Counted from the first letter of the stretch, positions 25,849 to 34,642 are shown. The stretch is DNA of 64,000 nt from Candidatus Microthrix parvicella Bio17-1 (GCF_000299415.1 NZ_AMPG01000001.1:930001-994000); one strand, 5' to 3'. Program-made: numbers and translations. Notes: generated by a model not told the origin, from the sequence alone.

Positions 25849-26844
25849 TTGACGAACCACGGCGACCCGGGTTCCGTCGTGCCGCTGGACAAGTCATCCA
25901 GGCGACACCGCAATCGACTGGTGGTGGCGTTCGGGCTGTCGGCGGTCTTCCTGGTGGCCGAGGTGGTCGCCGCCATCCTCACCGACTCGCTGGCCCTGTG
26001 GGCCGGCGCGGGCCACATGCTCGCCGACGTGGTCGGCATGGGCATGGCCCTCTCAGCGATCGGCCTCGTCGAACGTCAGCGACGACGCCATCGGATCGAT
26101 CCCTCGGCCACCTCGCGCGTCTTGGGGCCGTACCGCTTGGAGATGGCGGCGGCGTTCATCACGTCGGTGGCCCTCGCCGCCGTGGCCGTCTACGTCGTGG
26201 TCGACGGCATCGGACGGCTCTTTGGCGAGTCCGGCGTTCGAGGGTTGGGCATGCTTGTGGTGGCGACCGCCGGGCTGCTGGTCAACCTCGCCACCTTCGT
26301 GTTGCTCCGGGAGGGCGACCGGGTGTCGCTCAACCTCTCCGGCGACTCCCTGGAGGTGCTGGCCGACACGCTCGACACGATGGGCGTCATCGTCGCTGCG
26401 CTCATGCTCGACGTGCTGGGATGGGCATGGGCCGACTCCGTGGTCGGCGTGGCCCTGGCCCTGTGGCTGGTCCCGCGGGCCCACCGGCTTGGCCGCCACG
26501 CCATGCGAATCCTGCTGAGGGACACCCCACCCGATCTCGACGTGGGCGAGTTGGAGCAAACGCTTCGCCGCTTCGAGGGCGTGGTCGACGTGCGCGACCT
26601 ACGTGTCTGGACGCTCAGCTCCGAGCTGGATGCCGCCTCGGTTCATCTGGTGGTGGTCGACGCCGAGGCCCAGCACTCGATCTCGGAACACGTCCGCGAA
26701 CTTTTCGAGCACCACTGCGACATCTCCCATGGCACGGTCACGCTCAGCGTCGAAAACCAGTCTGAGGGCGGTCAGCCCCAGTCCGGGCAGTCCGGGTCCG
26801 GGCAGCCCCAGTCCGAGCAGTCCCGGTCCGAGGTGCGCTGGTAA
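25849..26844 (+). CDS. Cation diffusion facilitator (CDF) family transporter
   Basis: Zn2+/Co2+/Cd2+-type efflux protein of the CzcD/ZitB branch: six hydrophobic helices followed by a cytoplasmic domain (about 235-315, VVDVRDLRVWTLSSE). Transport-site residues: helix 2 HMLAD (HxxxD, as in ZitB); helix 5 EVLAD, i.e. Glu where His or Asp is more usual. Start uncertain: TTG 25849 is used; GTG 25879 is equally possible, as no ATG lies in this frame after the LLM stop. The C-terminal 25 residues are an imperfect Gly/Gln/Ser repeat. It overlaps the decayed cadI-like gene on the other strand by about 100 bases. Metal unknown. Confidence 0.82.
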   Translation: MTNHGDPGSVVPLDKSSRRHRNRLVVAFGLSAVFLVAEVVAAILTDSLALWAGAGHMLADVVGMGMALSAIGLVERQRRRHRIDPSATSRVLGPYRLEMAAAFITSVALAAVAVYVVVDGIGRLFGESGVRGLGMLVVATAGLLVNLATFVLLREGDRVSLNLSGDSLEVLADTLDTMGVIVAALMLDVLGWAWADSVVGVALALWLVPRAHRLGRHAMRILLRDTPPDLDVGELEQTLRRFEGVVDVRDLRVWTLSSELDAASVHLVVVDAEAQHSISEHVRELFEHHCDISHGTVTLSVENQSEGGQPQSGQSGSGQPQSEQSRSEVRW

Positions 26845-27187
26845 GCACCAACGGTCGTGGTGTCAGGTGCTCTGCCGAGGCCGGGGCCCAACACGCTGAT
26901 TCGCCGTCACCGACCACCCGGTTCGTCAACACCTCGCTATCTCCCGCGCGCACGTAGTACTCCCACGCCAGCCCGTCGGGGCCGTCCACCCAGGTCTCGG
27001 TCGTGGCGGCGTAGCAGCACTCGGTGTCGTCAACGGCCTCGAACAGCACCAGCTTGAGCGACGGGTACCCGATGACGAAGTTGGCGTAGCCCGGCCGAAC
27101 CCGAGCCGGTTCGGCGTCAAACATGCGGCCGTAGAAGCCGATGGCCGCGTCCAGGTCAGTGACGTCGAGTGCGAGTTGCAGACGCAT
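26744..27187 (-). pseudogene. Internally deleted CadI/ArsI-type glyoxalase-fold gene
   Basis: From ATG 27187 the reading is MRLQLALDVTDLDAAIGFY, then GYANFVIGYPSLKLVLFE, the normal start of cadmium-induced CadI/ArsI proteins (VOC fold). The next segment jumps straight to CCYA, WVDGPDGLAWEYYV and CWAPASAEH. The central block of some 35-40 residues (NHLGVEV region, with its metal/substrate His) that the family has between these is missing. The frame stays open to 26744, where the tail merely mirrors the CDF gene repeats. Probably non-functional. It lies head-to-head with an ArsR remnant, the usual cad/ars arrangement. Confidence 0.6.
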
Positions 27188-27422
27188 GGGAACTGCCCAG
27201 ATTCCTAGAGATGTTGATCGGCTCCGGGGGGCGAGGATTGTGCCTGCGACCTCACCGAGCCCTTGGGGCGTTCCCAGCCGACGGTCAGCCATCACCAGCC
27301 AGTTGGTGGCGGGCGGCATCCTCGAGCGCGAGCAGCGGGGCCGTCGGGCCTGGTTCCGGCTGCGACCCCAGCGGCTCCTCGCCCTGGCAGACGCACTCTC
27401 GGGCCACCGCCCGGGCCCGTAG
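27188..27422 (+). pseudogene. Frameshifted ArsR-family metal regulator remnant
   Basis: Pieces of an ArsR/SmtB repressor appear in order but in three frames: FLEMLIGSGG (about 27202-27231), then EDCACDLTEPLGRSQPTVSHH (27233-27295, with the CxC metal motif and recognition helix), then SQLVAGGILEREQRG and AWFRLRPQRLLAL (27297 to stop at 27422). At least two frame changes and loss of the first 25-30 residues make it a pseudogene. It is divergent from the damaged cadI-like gene, so a metal(loid)-response pair has decayed here. Confidence 0.7.
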
Positions 27423-27431
27423 GATCATCCG

Positions 27432-28712
27432 ATGATCAAGCGATTCCTCCCCGTCATCGCAGCTCTTGCACTGATCGCCTCCGGGTGCGCCGGCGACGAC
27501 TCGGCGAACGAGACCGCGAACTCAACCGCCACAACCGCCACAACCGCCACAACCGCCACAACCGCCACAACCGCCACAACCGATGGCAGCGTCGACGCGG
27601 GCACGTTGAAGCGGTACTCCAAGTACACGCCTCAGCAGTATGCGGGCACCAACAACTGGCTGTGCCATCCAGACGCCGACGACCTGTGCGACGACGACAT
27701 GGACGCCACCCAGGTCAACGCCGACGGGTCAACCAAGGTGATCCCCTGGACTCCGGCGAAGAACGCGCCGGTCGACTGCTTCTACGTCTACCCCACCATC
27801 AGCGCCGACCCGGGCTCCAACAGCGACCTCAACCCTTCGCCCGAGCAGGAGGGCTACGCAGCCCGCAATCAGGTCGCCCGTTTGGGCGAGCAATGCCGGG
27901 TCTTTGCGCCCGTCTACCGCCAGGTCACCTTGGCAGGGCTGACCGGCAAGGCGTCGCCCGATGCTTGGGACATCGCATACGACGACATATTGGACGCCTG
28001 GAAGAGCTACATGGCGCAGGCCAACGACGGCCGGGGCGTGGTGCTGATCGGCCACTCCCAGGGCGCAGGCATGCTCAAGCGTCTGATTGAGGAGGAGGTC
28101 GACCCCAACGACGACGTGCGCTCACACCTGGTGTCGGCCTACCTCGCCGGAGGCTCCGTTGCGGTCCCGAAGGGCAAGCTCGTCGGGGGCGACTTCAAGC
28201 ACATCGCGCTGTGCTCCAAGGCCGACGAGGCCGGCTGTGTCGTGACGTGGTCCACCTTCCGTTCCACCGCCCCACCACCCGACGATGCCATCTTCGGCCG
28301 AACGACCGAGGCGGGCATGCGGGCCGGATGCGTCAGCCCGGCCAAGCTGGCGAGCGGATCAACCAACCTGCACGGCTTCTTTCCCGCCGATCGGAGCGCC
28401 ACCATCCTGGCCGGCGGTCAGGCCGGACCGCCCGCAACTCCCACTGTGGAGAACTCATGGGTGGATCCCAAGGTGGGCGTGGTCGACACCCCGTTCGTCA
28501 CGCTGCCCGGCCTCACCAGCGGCGCCTGCGCCTCCAACGACTCCGCCGACTGGCTGGAGATCACCGTCAACGGCGACCCTGCCGACCCGCGGGCCGACAA
28601 CATCGGTGGCGACCTGTCGCCCCAGTGGGGCCTGCACCTGGTGGACATCAGCCTGGTGATGGGCGATATTCAGACCGCGGTGGACTCCCAGACCTCCGCC
28701 TACACGGGCTGA
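27432..28712 (+). CDS. DUF3089 alpha/beta-hydrolase-like lipoprotein
   Basis: Secreted lipoprotein, 426 residues. Signal peptide with lipobox LIASGC and lipidated Cys19. Residues about 28-52 are a repeat-coded Thr/Ala linker. The mature domain has DCFYVYPTI (near 115) and GHSQGAG (nucleophile elbow, near 202), typical of DUF3089, a hydrolase-fold family of unknown substrate. Several Cys (LCHPDADDLC, EQC, LCSK, AGC) may form disulfides outside the cell. It is followed 3 bases later by the amidotransferase/nitroreductase gene, hence probably cotranscribed. Confidence 0.82.
   Translation: MIKRFLPVIAALALIASGCAGDDSANETANSTATTATTATTATTATTATTDGSVDAGTLKRYSKYTPQQYAGTNNWLCHPDADDLCDDDMDATQVNADGSTKVIPWTPAKNAPVDCFYVYPTISADPGSNSDLNPSPEQEGYAARNQVARLGEQCRVFAPVYRQVTLAGLTGKASPDAWDIAYDDILDAWKSYMAQANDGRGVVLIGHSQGAGMLKRLIEEEVDPNDDVRSHLVSAYLAGGSVAVPKGKLVGGDFKHIALCSKADEAGCVVTWSTFRSTAPPPDDAIFGRTTEAGMRAGCVSPAKLASGSTNLHGFFPADRSATILAGGQAGPPATPTVENSWVDPKVGVVDTPFVTLPGLTSGACASNDSADWLEITVNGDPADPRADNIGGDLSPQWGLHLVDISLVMGDIQTAVDSQTSAYTG
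27522..27584 (+). repeat. 9 bp tandem repeat in lipoprotein linker
   Basis: Unit ACAACCGCC in five perfect copies (27531-27575), flanked by a one-base variant at 27522-27530 and a partial copy to 27584. Encodes a TTA linker between the lipidated Cys and the folded domain. Confidence 0.95.
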
Positions 28713-28715
28713 GCC

Positions 28716-30173
28716 GTGCACCTGATCGTGGTCGAGCACGAGGCAGCGGCCTCGGTCGGGCGTCTGGCCCCCCACCTGGTCGAGCACCGGGTGACCACCG
28801 TCCGGCCCGCGAATGGTGACCCGTTCCCCGTCGTCGCAGACCGTGATGATGCCGGCGGCGAAGCCGACAACCAGGTGGACGGCGTGATCGTGCTCGGTGG
28901 CTCGATGGGCGCCTACGAGGAGTTCGCCCACCCGTGGCTGATCGATGAGAAGTGTTGGATCGCACAGGTGGTTGGCGCCCAGGTGCCGCTGTTGGGCATC
29001 TGCCTCGGCTCGCAACTGTTGGCCGACGCCACCGGTGGGCGGGCATACCGGGCCGAGGGCCGGTTGGAGGCCGGGGTCCTCAACCTGCACCTGACCGACG
29101 CCGGACAGGTCGACCCGGTGGTTGCCAAGGCAGGACCCCGGGTGTTCGCCGTGCACGGCGACACCTTCGAACTGCCTCCGGACGCCACCCTGATGGCGCG
29201 AACCGACGACTACCAGCAGGCATTTCGCATCGGTTCGGCACTTGGCGTGCAATTTCACCCCGAAACCGACGCCGACACGGCCATCGACTGGGCACAGTCA
29301 CTCGTCGGCCCGGTGCTCGACCGGGCCGGGGTCACCCAGTCCGAGTTCGCCACGCAACTTCGCGACGCCGAAGACGAACTCGCGTCCGCCGCACACAACC
29401 TCTTCGCCGCCTGGCTCGACGAGGTGGACCGCAGGATCACGACCCCCGGGTGGGTGCAGGCCGCTCGGGCAAGGCACACTTCACAGGCACTGACCGTTGT
29501 TCCCATTCCCGAAGGACTCCCCGTGAAGATCGATTTCTGGTTTGACCCCGCCTGCCCCTGGTGCTGGCTCACGTCGCGCTGGGTGGAGACCGTGGTCCCC
29601 AAGCGCGACCTGGAGATCACGTGGCGCTCGATCAGCCTGTTCTTCAAGAACAACCCCGACCCCGACCACAGGCTGTACGAGCCCACCCTGTGGAGCCGCA
29701 ACCTGCTCCGGGTGGTCGAAGCCGTGCGAGAGGCCGGGCACGAGGATCGCGTCGGCGAGCTCTACACCCGCTTCGGCACCCACATCCATCACGAGGAGAG
29801 CATCGACTTCCACGTGGCCGACGATCTGGAAGCGCTGGGGCTCGACCCAGCCTTGGCGGCGGCTCTTGACGACGAGACCTACGACGACGCCATCCGAGCG
29901 TCAATGGACGCGGCGTTGGACCTCACCGGGGAGGACGTCGGCACACCCCTGATCGCCTTTGACGACACCGACGGCGAGCGGGTTGGACTCTTCGGTCCGG
30001 TGATGTCCAACGTGCCCACCGGCGACGCGGCCGTCGAGGCCTGGGACGCCTTCGTCACGTTGGCCCGGACGCCCGGCTTTTGGGAGACCAAGCGCTCCCG
30101 CAGCGAGAACCCAAACCTTGACAGCGTGCCCCCCGGCGTCCGCTGCGAACCCCCGACAGCGGGGTCGAACTAG
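28716..30173 (+). CDS. Class I glutamine amidotransferase fused to mycothiol-dependent nitroreductase-like DsbA domain
   Basis: 485 residues in one frame. Residues 1-245 are a class I amidotransferase with nucleophile Cys96 in GICLGSQ and His181/Glu183 in GVQFHPE. Residues 270-485 match Rv2466c-type mycothiol-dependent reductases: DFWFDPACPWCW (Cys280, Cys283), EDVGTPLI, LFGPVMSNVP and FWETKRSR. The two are joined by about 25 unstructured residues. The second part also has its own possible start, GTG 29523, with AAGGA 7 bases upstream, and read from there it has the normal length of Rv2466c-like proteins. So this is either a true fusion or two genes fused by loss of a stop codon, with some independent translation. 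Its stop shares the sequence CTAG with the stop of the convergent LLM gene. Confidence 0.83.
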   Translation: MHLIVVEHEAAASVGRLAPHLVEHRVTTVRPANGDPFPVVADRDDAGGEADNQVDGVIVLGGSMGAYEEFAHPWLIDEKCWIAQVVGAQVPLLGICLGSQLLADATGGRAYRAEGRLEAGVLNLHLTDAGQVDPVVAKAGPRVFAVHGDTFELPPDATLMARTDDYQQAFRIGSALGVQFHPETDADTAIDWAQSLVGPVLDRAGVTQSEFATQLRDAEDELASAAHNLFAAWLDEVDRRITTPGWVQAARARHTSQALTVVPIPEGLPVKIDFWFDPACPWCWLTSRWVETVVPKRDLEITWRSISLFFKNNPDPDHRLYEPTLWSRNLLRVVEAVREAGHEDRVGELYTRFGTHIHHEESIDFHVADDLEALGLDPALAAALDDETYDDAIRASMDAALDLTGEDVGTPLIAFDDTDGERVGLFGPVMSNVPTGDAAVEAWDAFVTLARTPGFWETKRSRSENPNLDSVPPGVRCEPPTAGSN

Positions 30174-31045
30174 CTCAGCGCGGCGGCGACCAAGCCCAGA
30201 TAATCGATGTGGGCCTCGGTGGAATCCAACCCGAGCCCCATGGTGACGATACCGGCGTGGGTCCCGCCCGAGGCACGCCACTGCTGCACCTTGGCAGCCA
30301 CGTCTCCTGGGCCCTTGTTCGACAGGATCAGGTACTCGGCACCAAACCCGTCCAGCGGTCGCCCGGCCTCATGGAGCAGGTCCTTCAACCGCTCCCACGA
30401 CCGCTGCACACCGATGCGTGGCCCACCGAAGATGAACCCGTCACCAAGCGCCACCGCTCGACGCAGCGACGCGTCTCCGAAGCCGCCGATCCACACCGGC
30501 ACCGGCTGAAGCGGGCGGGGCAGGATGCCGGCACGGTCCACCCGGTCGAAACGCCCCGCAAAACTGACGGTGCGCTCGCTCCAGTAGCGACGCAGCAGGC
30601 CGATCTGCTCGTCGGCCCGCCTGCCCCGGGTGGAGAAGTCCTCGCCGAGCGCGTCGTACTCCACCGGGTTCCAACCAACGCCCACGCCCATGCGAAATCG
30701 ATCACCCGAGAGCACCGCCAGGTCGGCGGCCTGCTTGGCCACCAGGGCCGTTTGACGTTGGGGCAGGATCAGGATGCCGGACGCAAACTCCAGCGTCTCG
30801 CTGCGACCGGCCAGATAGGCAAACAACACGAACGGATCGTGAAATGGATCATCCTCGTCGTAGGGGCCGGTGAGCTCTGGCTCTCGGTTCGCGTGATCGG
30901 CGCCCAGCACGTGGTCATAGGCCACCAGGTGCCGGTAACCCTGGGCCTCAACAGCGTCGGCGAGCGACCGCACCGCTTCGGGGTCGCCGTTCAATTCAAT
31001 CTGCGGGTAGACGACGCCCACCTGGATGCCGGCGTCAATGCTCAC
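30170..31045 (-). CDS. LLM-class F420-type oxidoreductase
   Basis: TIM-barrel oxidoreductase, 291 residues from GTG 31045, which overlaps the upstream stop (GTGA). Family pattern: GVVYPQIELNGD at the N-terminus, YDHVLGAD, FASGILILPQRQTALVAKQA, then GVGVGWNPVEYDALG (near 108-122) and VWIGGFGDASLRRA (near 165). Third gene of a tightly coupled operon with a Ddn-like F420 protein and a DAP/amine-dehydrogenase-like protein; the partners make F420 use likely. Substrate unknown. Confidence 0.87.
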   Translation of the reverse strand: MSIDAGIQVGVVYPQIELNGDPEAVRSLADAVEAQGYRHLVAYDHVLGADHANREPELTGPYDEDDPFHDPFVLFAYLAGRSETLEFASGILILPQRQTALVAKQAADLAVLSGDRFRMGVGVGWNPVEYDALGEDFSTRGRRADEQIGLLRRYWSERTVSFAGRFDRVDRAGILPRPLQPVPVWIGGFGDASLRRAVALGDGFIFGGPRIGVQRSWERLKDLLHEAGRPLDGFGAEYLILSNKGPGDVAAKVQQWRASGGTHAGIVTMGLGLDSTEAHIDYLGLVAAALS

Positions 31046-32115
31046 CGCGATGCTCCGCCCGTCGCTCCTCCGGTGGCATCCGCCGAGTACACCGGCAGAT
31101 CGAGCATGGTCACCAAACCGGGCTCGGCGGCCACCACGGCCGGGACGGCGTTCAGCACGTGCATGGCGGTGGCCAGGCATCCGGCAAAGTTGTGGTCGCC
31201 GTTGGGCGAGCTCAACCCCAACTCGAGGGTGACGTTGGGGTCGCCGGTGATCTCGATGCGATAGCCCGAGCCCTGGGGCCAGTCGGGCCGGTCCTCGTCT
31301 CGCAGCCGGGTGACGTGCTCCAACACGATGCGCTCGACACCGTCGATCATGCCGACCACCTCGAAGCGCATGCCGGAGATGCCTCCGACGGGCACGGAGC
31401 CCGACGCGATCTCGATGGGCTCGTCCGCGTGGATCACCTCGTGGCGCTCGACGATCTCATCGAAGCTCAGGCCGACCGCCTGGGCCACCAGCTCGATCAC
31501 CGGGCCCCATGCGATCGACGTGGTGCCCTGGGCCAGCAGCAGCGACTCGGCCTCGTCGGCCTTACCGAACCCCATGATCTCAAACATGGTGAACGGGTTG
31601 TTCCAGGTGGCGTAGTTGACGATTTCAACCATTCGCACCGTGTCCACCTGCTTGCATAACGCCAGAGCGCCAATGGTGACGCCCACGTTGCCAAACCCCG
31701 GGTCGATGCCCGAGGTGTACAGGGTGGCGCCACCCTCGATGGCGGCGGCCCGCAGCCTGTCGGCCACGCCGGGCCCGGCCGACTCGGGGAACAGCAGCGG
31801 CACGTGCGACGTGTTGACCACGTTCTTGCCCAGGCGCAGCATGCGTTCCAGGTCGTCGATGACCCCGTCGGGGCGAAGATCACTGTTGGCGGTGTAACAG
31901 ACCACCTCGGCGTCGGAGGCCAGCAGCTCGTCGGCATCGCGGGTGGCGATCACGCCGGTGGGTTCGATGCCCACCAGCCCACCGGCGTCGATGCCCTCTT
32001 TGGATTCCGAGTGCACCCACAGCCCTGCCAGCTCCAGCTGTGGATGGGCGACGATGCCCCGAACGGCATGCTCGCCCACCGTGCCGGTTGCCCACTGGAT
32101 CACCTTGATCGTCAT
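31042..32115 (-). CDS. NAD(P)-dependent amine dehydrogenase-like protein (DapB-fold)
   Basis: 357 residues from ATG 32115, which overlaps the upstream stop (ATGA). The N-terminus IKVIQWATGTVGEHAVRGI is a dinucleotide-binding fold as in dihydrodipicolinate reductase and 2,4-diaminopentanoate dehydrogenase relatives. Further landmarks are NTSHVPLLFP and TLYTSGIDPGFGN near 130-145. Large actinobacterial families of this type have no assigned substrate. Context with two F420-type enzymes suggests one oxidation pathway. Annotators often call such proteins dihydrodipicolinate reductase, which is probably wrong here. Confidence 0.78.
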   Translation of the reverse strand: MTIKVIQWATGTVGEHAVRGIVAHPQLELAGLWVHSESKEGIDAGGLVGIEPTGVIATRDADELLASDAEVVCYTANSDLRPDGVIDDLERMLRLGKNVVNTSHVPLLFPESAGPGVADRLRAAAIEGGATLYTSGIDPGFGNVGVTIGALALCKQVDTVRMVEIVNYATWNNPFTMFEIMGFGKADEAESLLLAQGTTSIAWGPVIELVAQAVGLSFDEIVERHEVIHADEPIEIASGSVPVGGISGMRFEVVGMIDGVERIVLEHVTRLRDEDRPDWPQGSGYRIEITGDPNVTLELGLSSPNGDHNFAGCLATAMHVLNAVPAVVAAEPGLVTMLDLPVYSADATGGATGGASR

Positions 32116-32549
32116 TGGACACGCTCCAAGAGCACCAGCGGAATCACCCGGTCGGTCGAGGCCTGATAGTCGTCGTAGGCCGGCCACACGTCGGTGGCCC
32201 GTTTCCACCAGGTGGCCTTCTCCTTCCCACCGCTCTCCCGGGCAACCAACTCGTGCACCTCGGCTCCGTCCTGGATGGTCGCCTCGGCCTCATCGGCCAG
32301 GTTGTGGTACCACTCGGGATGGTTCGGCGCCCCACCCATCGAGGCGACGACCGCGTAGCTGCCGTCGTGTTCCACCCGAATCAAGGGCGTCTTGCGCAGG
32401 TTGCCCGACTTGTGGCCACGCGTGGTGAGGATCACGCATGGCGCCCCCTCCATCTCGCCGCCCTCCTCACCTCCGCTGGACTCATACTGGGCCACCTGGG
32501 TGGCGATCGGTTCCCAGGGGCTGGGCACGTACATTCCGATGAGCGGCAT
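32112..32549 (-). CDS. Deazaflavin (F420)-dependent nitroreductase family protein
   Basis: Ddn/Rv3547-like split-barrel protein, 145 residues from ATG 32549 (MPLIGMYVPSPWEPI). Signature segments: VAQYESSGG, GAPCVILTTRGHKSG with the F420-contacting Lys region, TPLIRVEHDGSYAVVAS and GGAPNHPEWYHNL. First gene of an operon whose next two genes each overlap by four bases. Divergent from the desaturase across 28 bases; on the plus side TAACAT (about 32566-32571) could be a -10 element for a leaderless transcript. Confidence 0.88.
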   Translation of the reverse strand: MPLIGMYVPSPWEPIATQVAQYESSGGEEGGEMEGAPCVILTTRGHKSGNLRKTPLIRVEHDGSYAVVASMGGAPNHPEWYHNLADEAEATIQDGAEVHELVARESGGKEKATWWKRATDVWPAYDDYQASTDRVIPLVLLERVQ

Positions 32550-32577
32550 CTCCCTACGGTACCCGTAACATTGCTCC

Positions 32578-33570
32578 ATGGAGACCGCGCCACCCACCGA
32601 CTCCGGCGGAGCGACCGCCGGGCCGGTCCACTCAATGGTGCCTCCGGCTTCGGCCCTACCCGACGTCCTTCCCACCGACCGGCTGGCAGCGTCGGGCAAA
32701 GCCAAGCCTCCGCTGCGCGACGACCTCCGCCGAGTCGCTTCCTACCGCAACATCGGCACCGTCATGGGCCTGTGGGCCGTCATCGTCGGCGCCTGGGTAG
32801 CGGCGTTCTGGTGGGACGCTCCCGTGGGTTTCGCAGCGCTCTTCGTGTTCATGGGCCCGATGTTCGCCCGGTTGGCGATCCTGGCCCACGAGGCCGCTCA
32901 TCGGCTGTTGTTTCGCAACCGCCAAGCCAATGACGTCGTCGGCAACTGGCTGCTGGCCTGCCCCGGGTTCGTGCCGTTCTCCCTGTATCGCCGCAGCCAC
33001 TTCGCTCACCACCGGGACGAGTTCGGTCCCGACGAGCCCGACATCGCGCTGTACGCCGGCTACCCGATCAGCCGGGCGTCATTGCGGCGCAAGCTGACCC
33101 GCGATGCGCTGGGCAGTTCGGGCTGGAAGAACCTGAAGCCCCTCCTACGGTCGATGCGCAGCGCAGAGGGCCGCCGCATCGGCGGCTCGATCCTGGGTGT
33201 TCAGGCTGCGATCTGGGTGGTCACCGCGCTTGCCACCGGCGCATGGTGGGCGTACCCGGTGTTGTGGCTGGGGCCATGGATGACGCTGTGGCGGGTGCTG
33301 AATCGGCTCCGGGCCATCGCCGAGCACGGCGGCATGGAGCGGTCGAAGGACCGACGTCGCACCACCCACCACATCCACCAGAGTCGAACTGCCGACTGCT
33401 GGATCACGCCCTACAACACCGGCTGGCACCTGGCCCATCACACCGACATGGGCGTGCCGTGGCGCAACCTGCCGCGCTACCACGCCGAGCTTGAGGCAGC
33501 CGGGTGGATCACCCCCGAGATCACCTACCCCAGCTACCGGGCGTTCTGGAAGGCGGCCTCGACCGGGTAG
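32578..33570 (+). CDS. Membrane fatty acid desaturase-like protein
   Basis: Di-iron membrane oxygenase that inserts a double bond or hydroxyl into acyl or related lipids. 330 residues. Three His boxes: HEAAH (104-108), HFAHH (141-145) and HLAHH (about 282-286). Two hydrophobic pairs lie around 60-100 and 120-140, and more around 200-225. An RNRQAND segment follows the first box. The first 55 residues are a polar leader. Electron donor genes are not adjacent. The substrate could be a fatty acid, carotenoid or alkane; only the superfamily is certain. Confidence 0.85.
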   Translation: METAPPTDSGGATAGPVHSMVPPASALPDVLPTDRLAASGKAKPPLRDDLRRVASYRNIGTVMGLWAVIVGAWVAAFWWDAPVGFAALFVFMGPMFARLAILAHEAAHRLLFRNRQANDVVGNWLLACPGFVPFSLYRRSHFAHHRDEFGPDEPDIALYAGYPISRASLRRKLTRDALGSSGWKNLKPLLRSMRSAEGRRIGGSILGVQAAIWVVTALATGAWWAYPVLWLGPWMTLWRVLNRLRAIAEHGGMERSKDRRRTTHHIHQSRTADCWITPYNTGWHLAHHTDMGVPWRNLPRYHAELEAAGWITPEITYPSYRAFWKAASTG

Positions 33571-33628
33571 CCCCCACAGAGCCGACCCACGGAACCGGAC
33601 CCGCAGGTCTTCTGGGTAGCGTTGGGCC

Positions 33629-34642
33629 ATGCCCGCCACGCAACCCCCCTCCCAGCCGTCCGCCCAGGCCCAGATCACCTTTCCTGGATCGTCCCGGTCG
33701 TGCGCCCCCCTCGGCGTCGGCACCTGGGCGTGGGGCGACATGAGCACCTGGGGCATGGGCGGCTACGACACCAACCTGACCGAGCAGACGATCTCCGAAG
33801 CATTCGATGCGTCAATGGAGGCGGGCGTCACCTTGTTTGACACCGCCGAGGTGTACGGCGGTGGGGAGAGCGAGCGCATCATCGGCCGCCTGCTGGCCAA
33901 CGACCAGGCCCGGCGCGAACGGGCAATCCTGGCCACCAAGTTCATGCCGTCCCCCTGGAAACTCAACGTGCGCACCGCCCTGCGCACTGCGCTGGAGGGT
34001 TCACTCGAGCGCCTCGGCGTCGACCGGGTGGACCTGTACCAACTGCACGGGCCGGTCAGCCTCCGCTCGCACTCGGCGCTGGCCGACGCGCTGGCCGAGG
34101 TGGTGGAGGCCAAGCTGTGCGACGCCGTCGGCGTCTCCAACTACTCGGTGGGGGAGATGGGCTCGATGCACGCCCAGTTGGCCGCCCGCGGTGTGCCGCT
34201 GGCCTCCAACCAGATCGAATTTTCGCTGCTGCGGCGCCGCCCGGAAACCACCGGGCTGATCGAAGCCTGCCGACGCCTTGGCGTCGTGCCGCTGGCCTAC
34301 TCCCCCATTGGGCAGGGTCGCCTCACCGGCAAATACTCAGCGTCCAACCCGCCACCGAAGTCGCGCACGTTCTCCGCCCACCCGATGGAACAGGTCGACC
34401 GGATCACCGCCGAACTGGCCCGCATCGGCGAACCCCACGATCGCTCCCCGGCCCAGGTGTCGCTCGCCTGGCTGATCGCCAAGGGCGCCGTGCCCATCCC
34501 CGGCGCCAAGAACGCTGAGCAGGCCACCCAGAACGCAGGCGCGCTCGGATGGAGCCTGACGCCCGAAGAGATCGACGTGCTCGACAACCTGGCGCTGCCA
34601 GGCCAGCGCACGATCAAACAGCGCATCTGGCAGCACGGCTAA
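33629..34642 (+). CDS. Aldo/keto reductase
   Basis: NADPH-dependent TIM-barrel reductase, 337 residues. Catalytic tetrad: Asp and Tyr in FDTAEVYGGGESE (about 70-82), Lys in ATKFMPSP and His in YQLHGP. NADPH-binding end: YSPIGQGRLTGKY and PIPGAKNAEQATQN. A 20-residue Gln/Ser/Pro leader precedes the barrel. The layout fits the AKR11/AKR12-like bacterial group. Convergent with regX3, 68 bases apart. Substrate not predictable. Confidence 0.92.
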   Translation: MPATQPPSQPSAQAQITFPGSSRSCAPLGVGTWAWGDMSTWGMGGYDTNLTEQTISEAFDASMEAGVTLFDTAEVYGGGESERIIGRLLANDQARRERAILATKFMPSPWKLNVRTALRTALEGSLERLGVDRVDLYQLHGPVSLRSHSALADALAEVVEAKLCDAVGVSNYSVGEMGSMHAQLAARGVPLASNQIEFSLLRRRPETTGLIEACRRLGVVPLAYSPIGQGRLTGKYSASNPPPKSRTFSAHPMEQVDRITAELARIGEPHDRSPAQVSLAWLIAKGAVPIPGAKNAEQATQNAGALGWSLTPEEIDVLDNLALPGQRTIKQRIWQHG

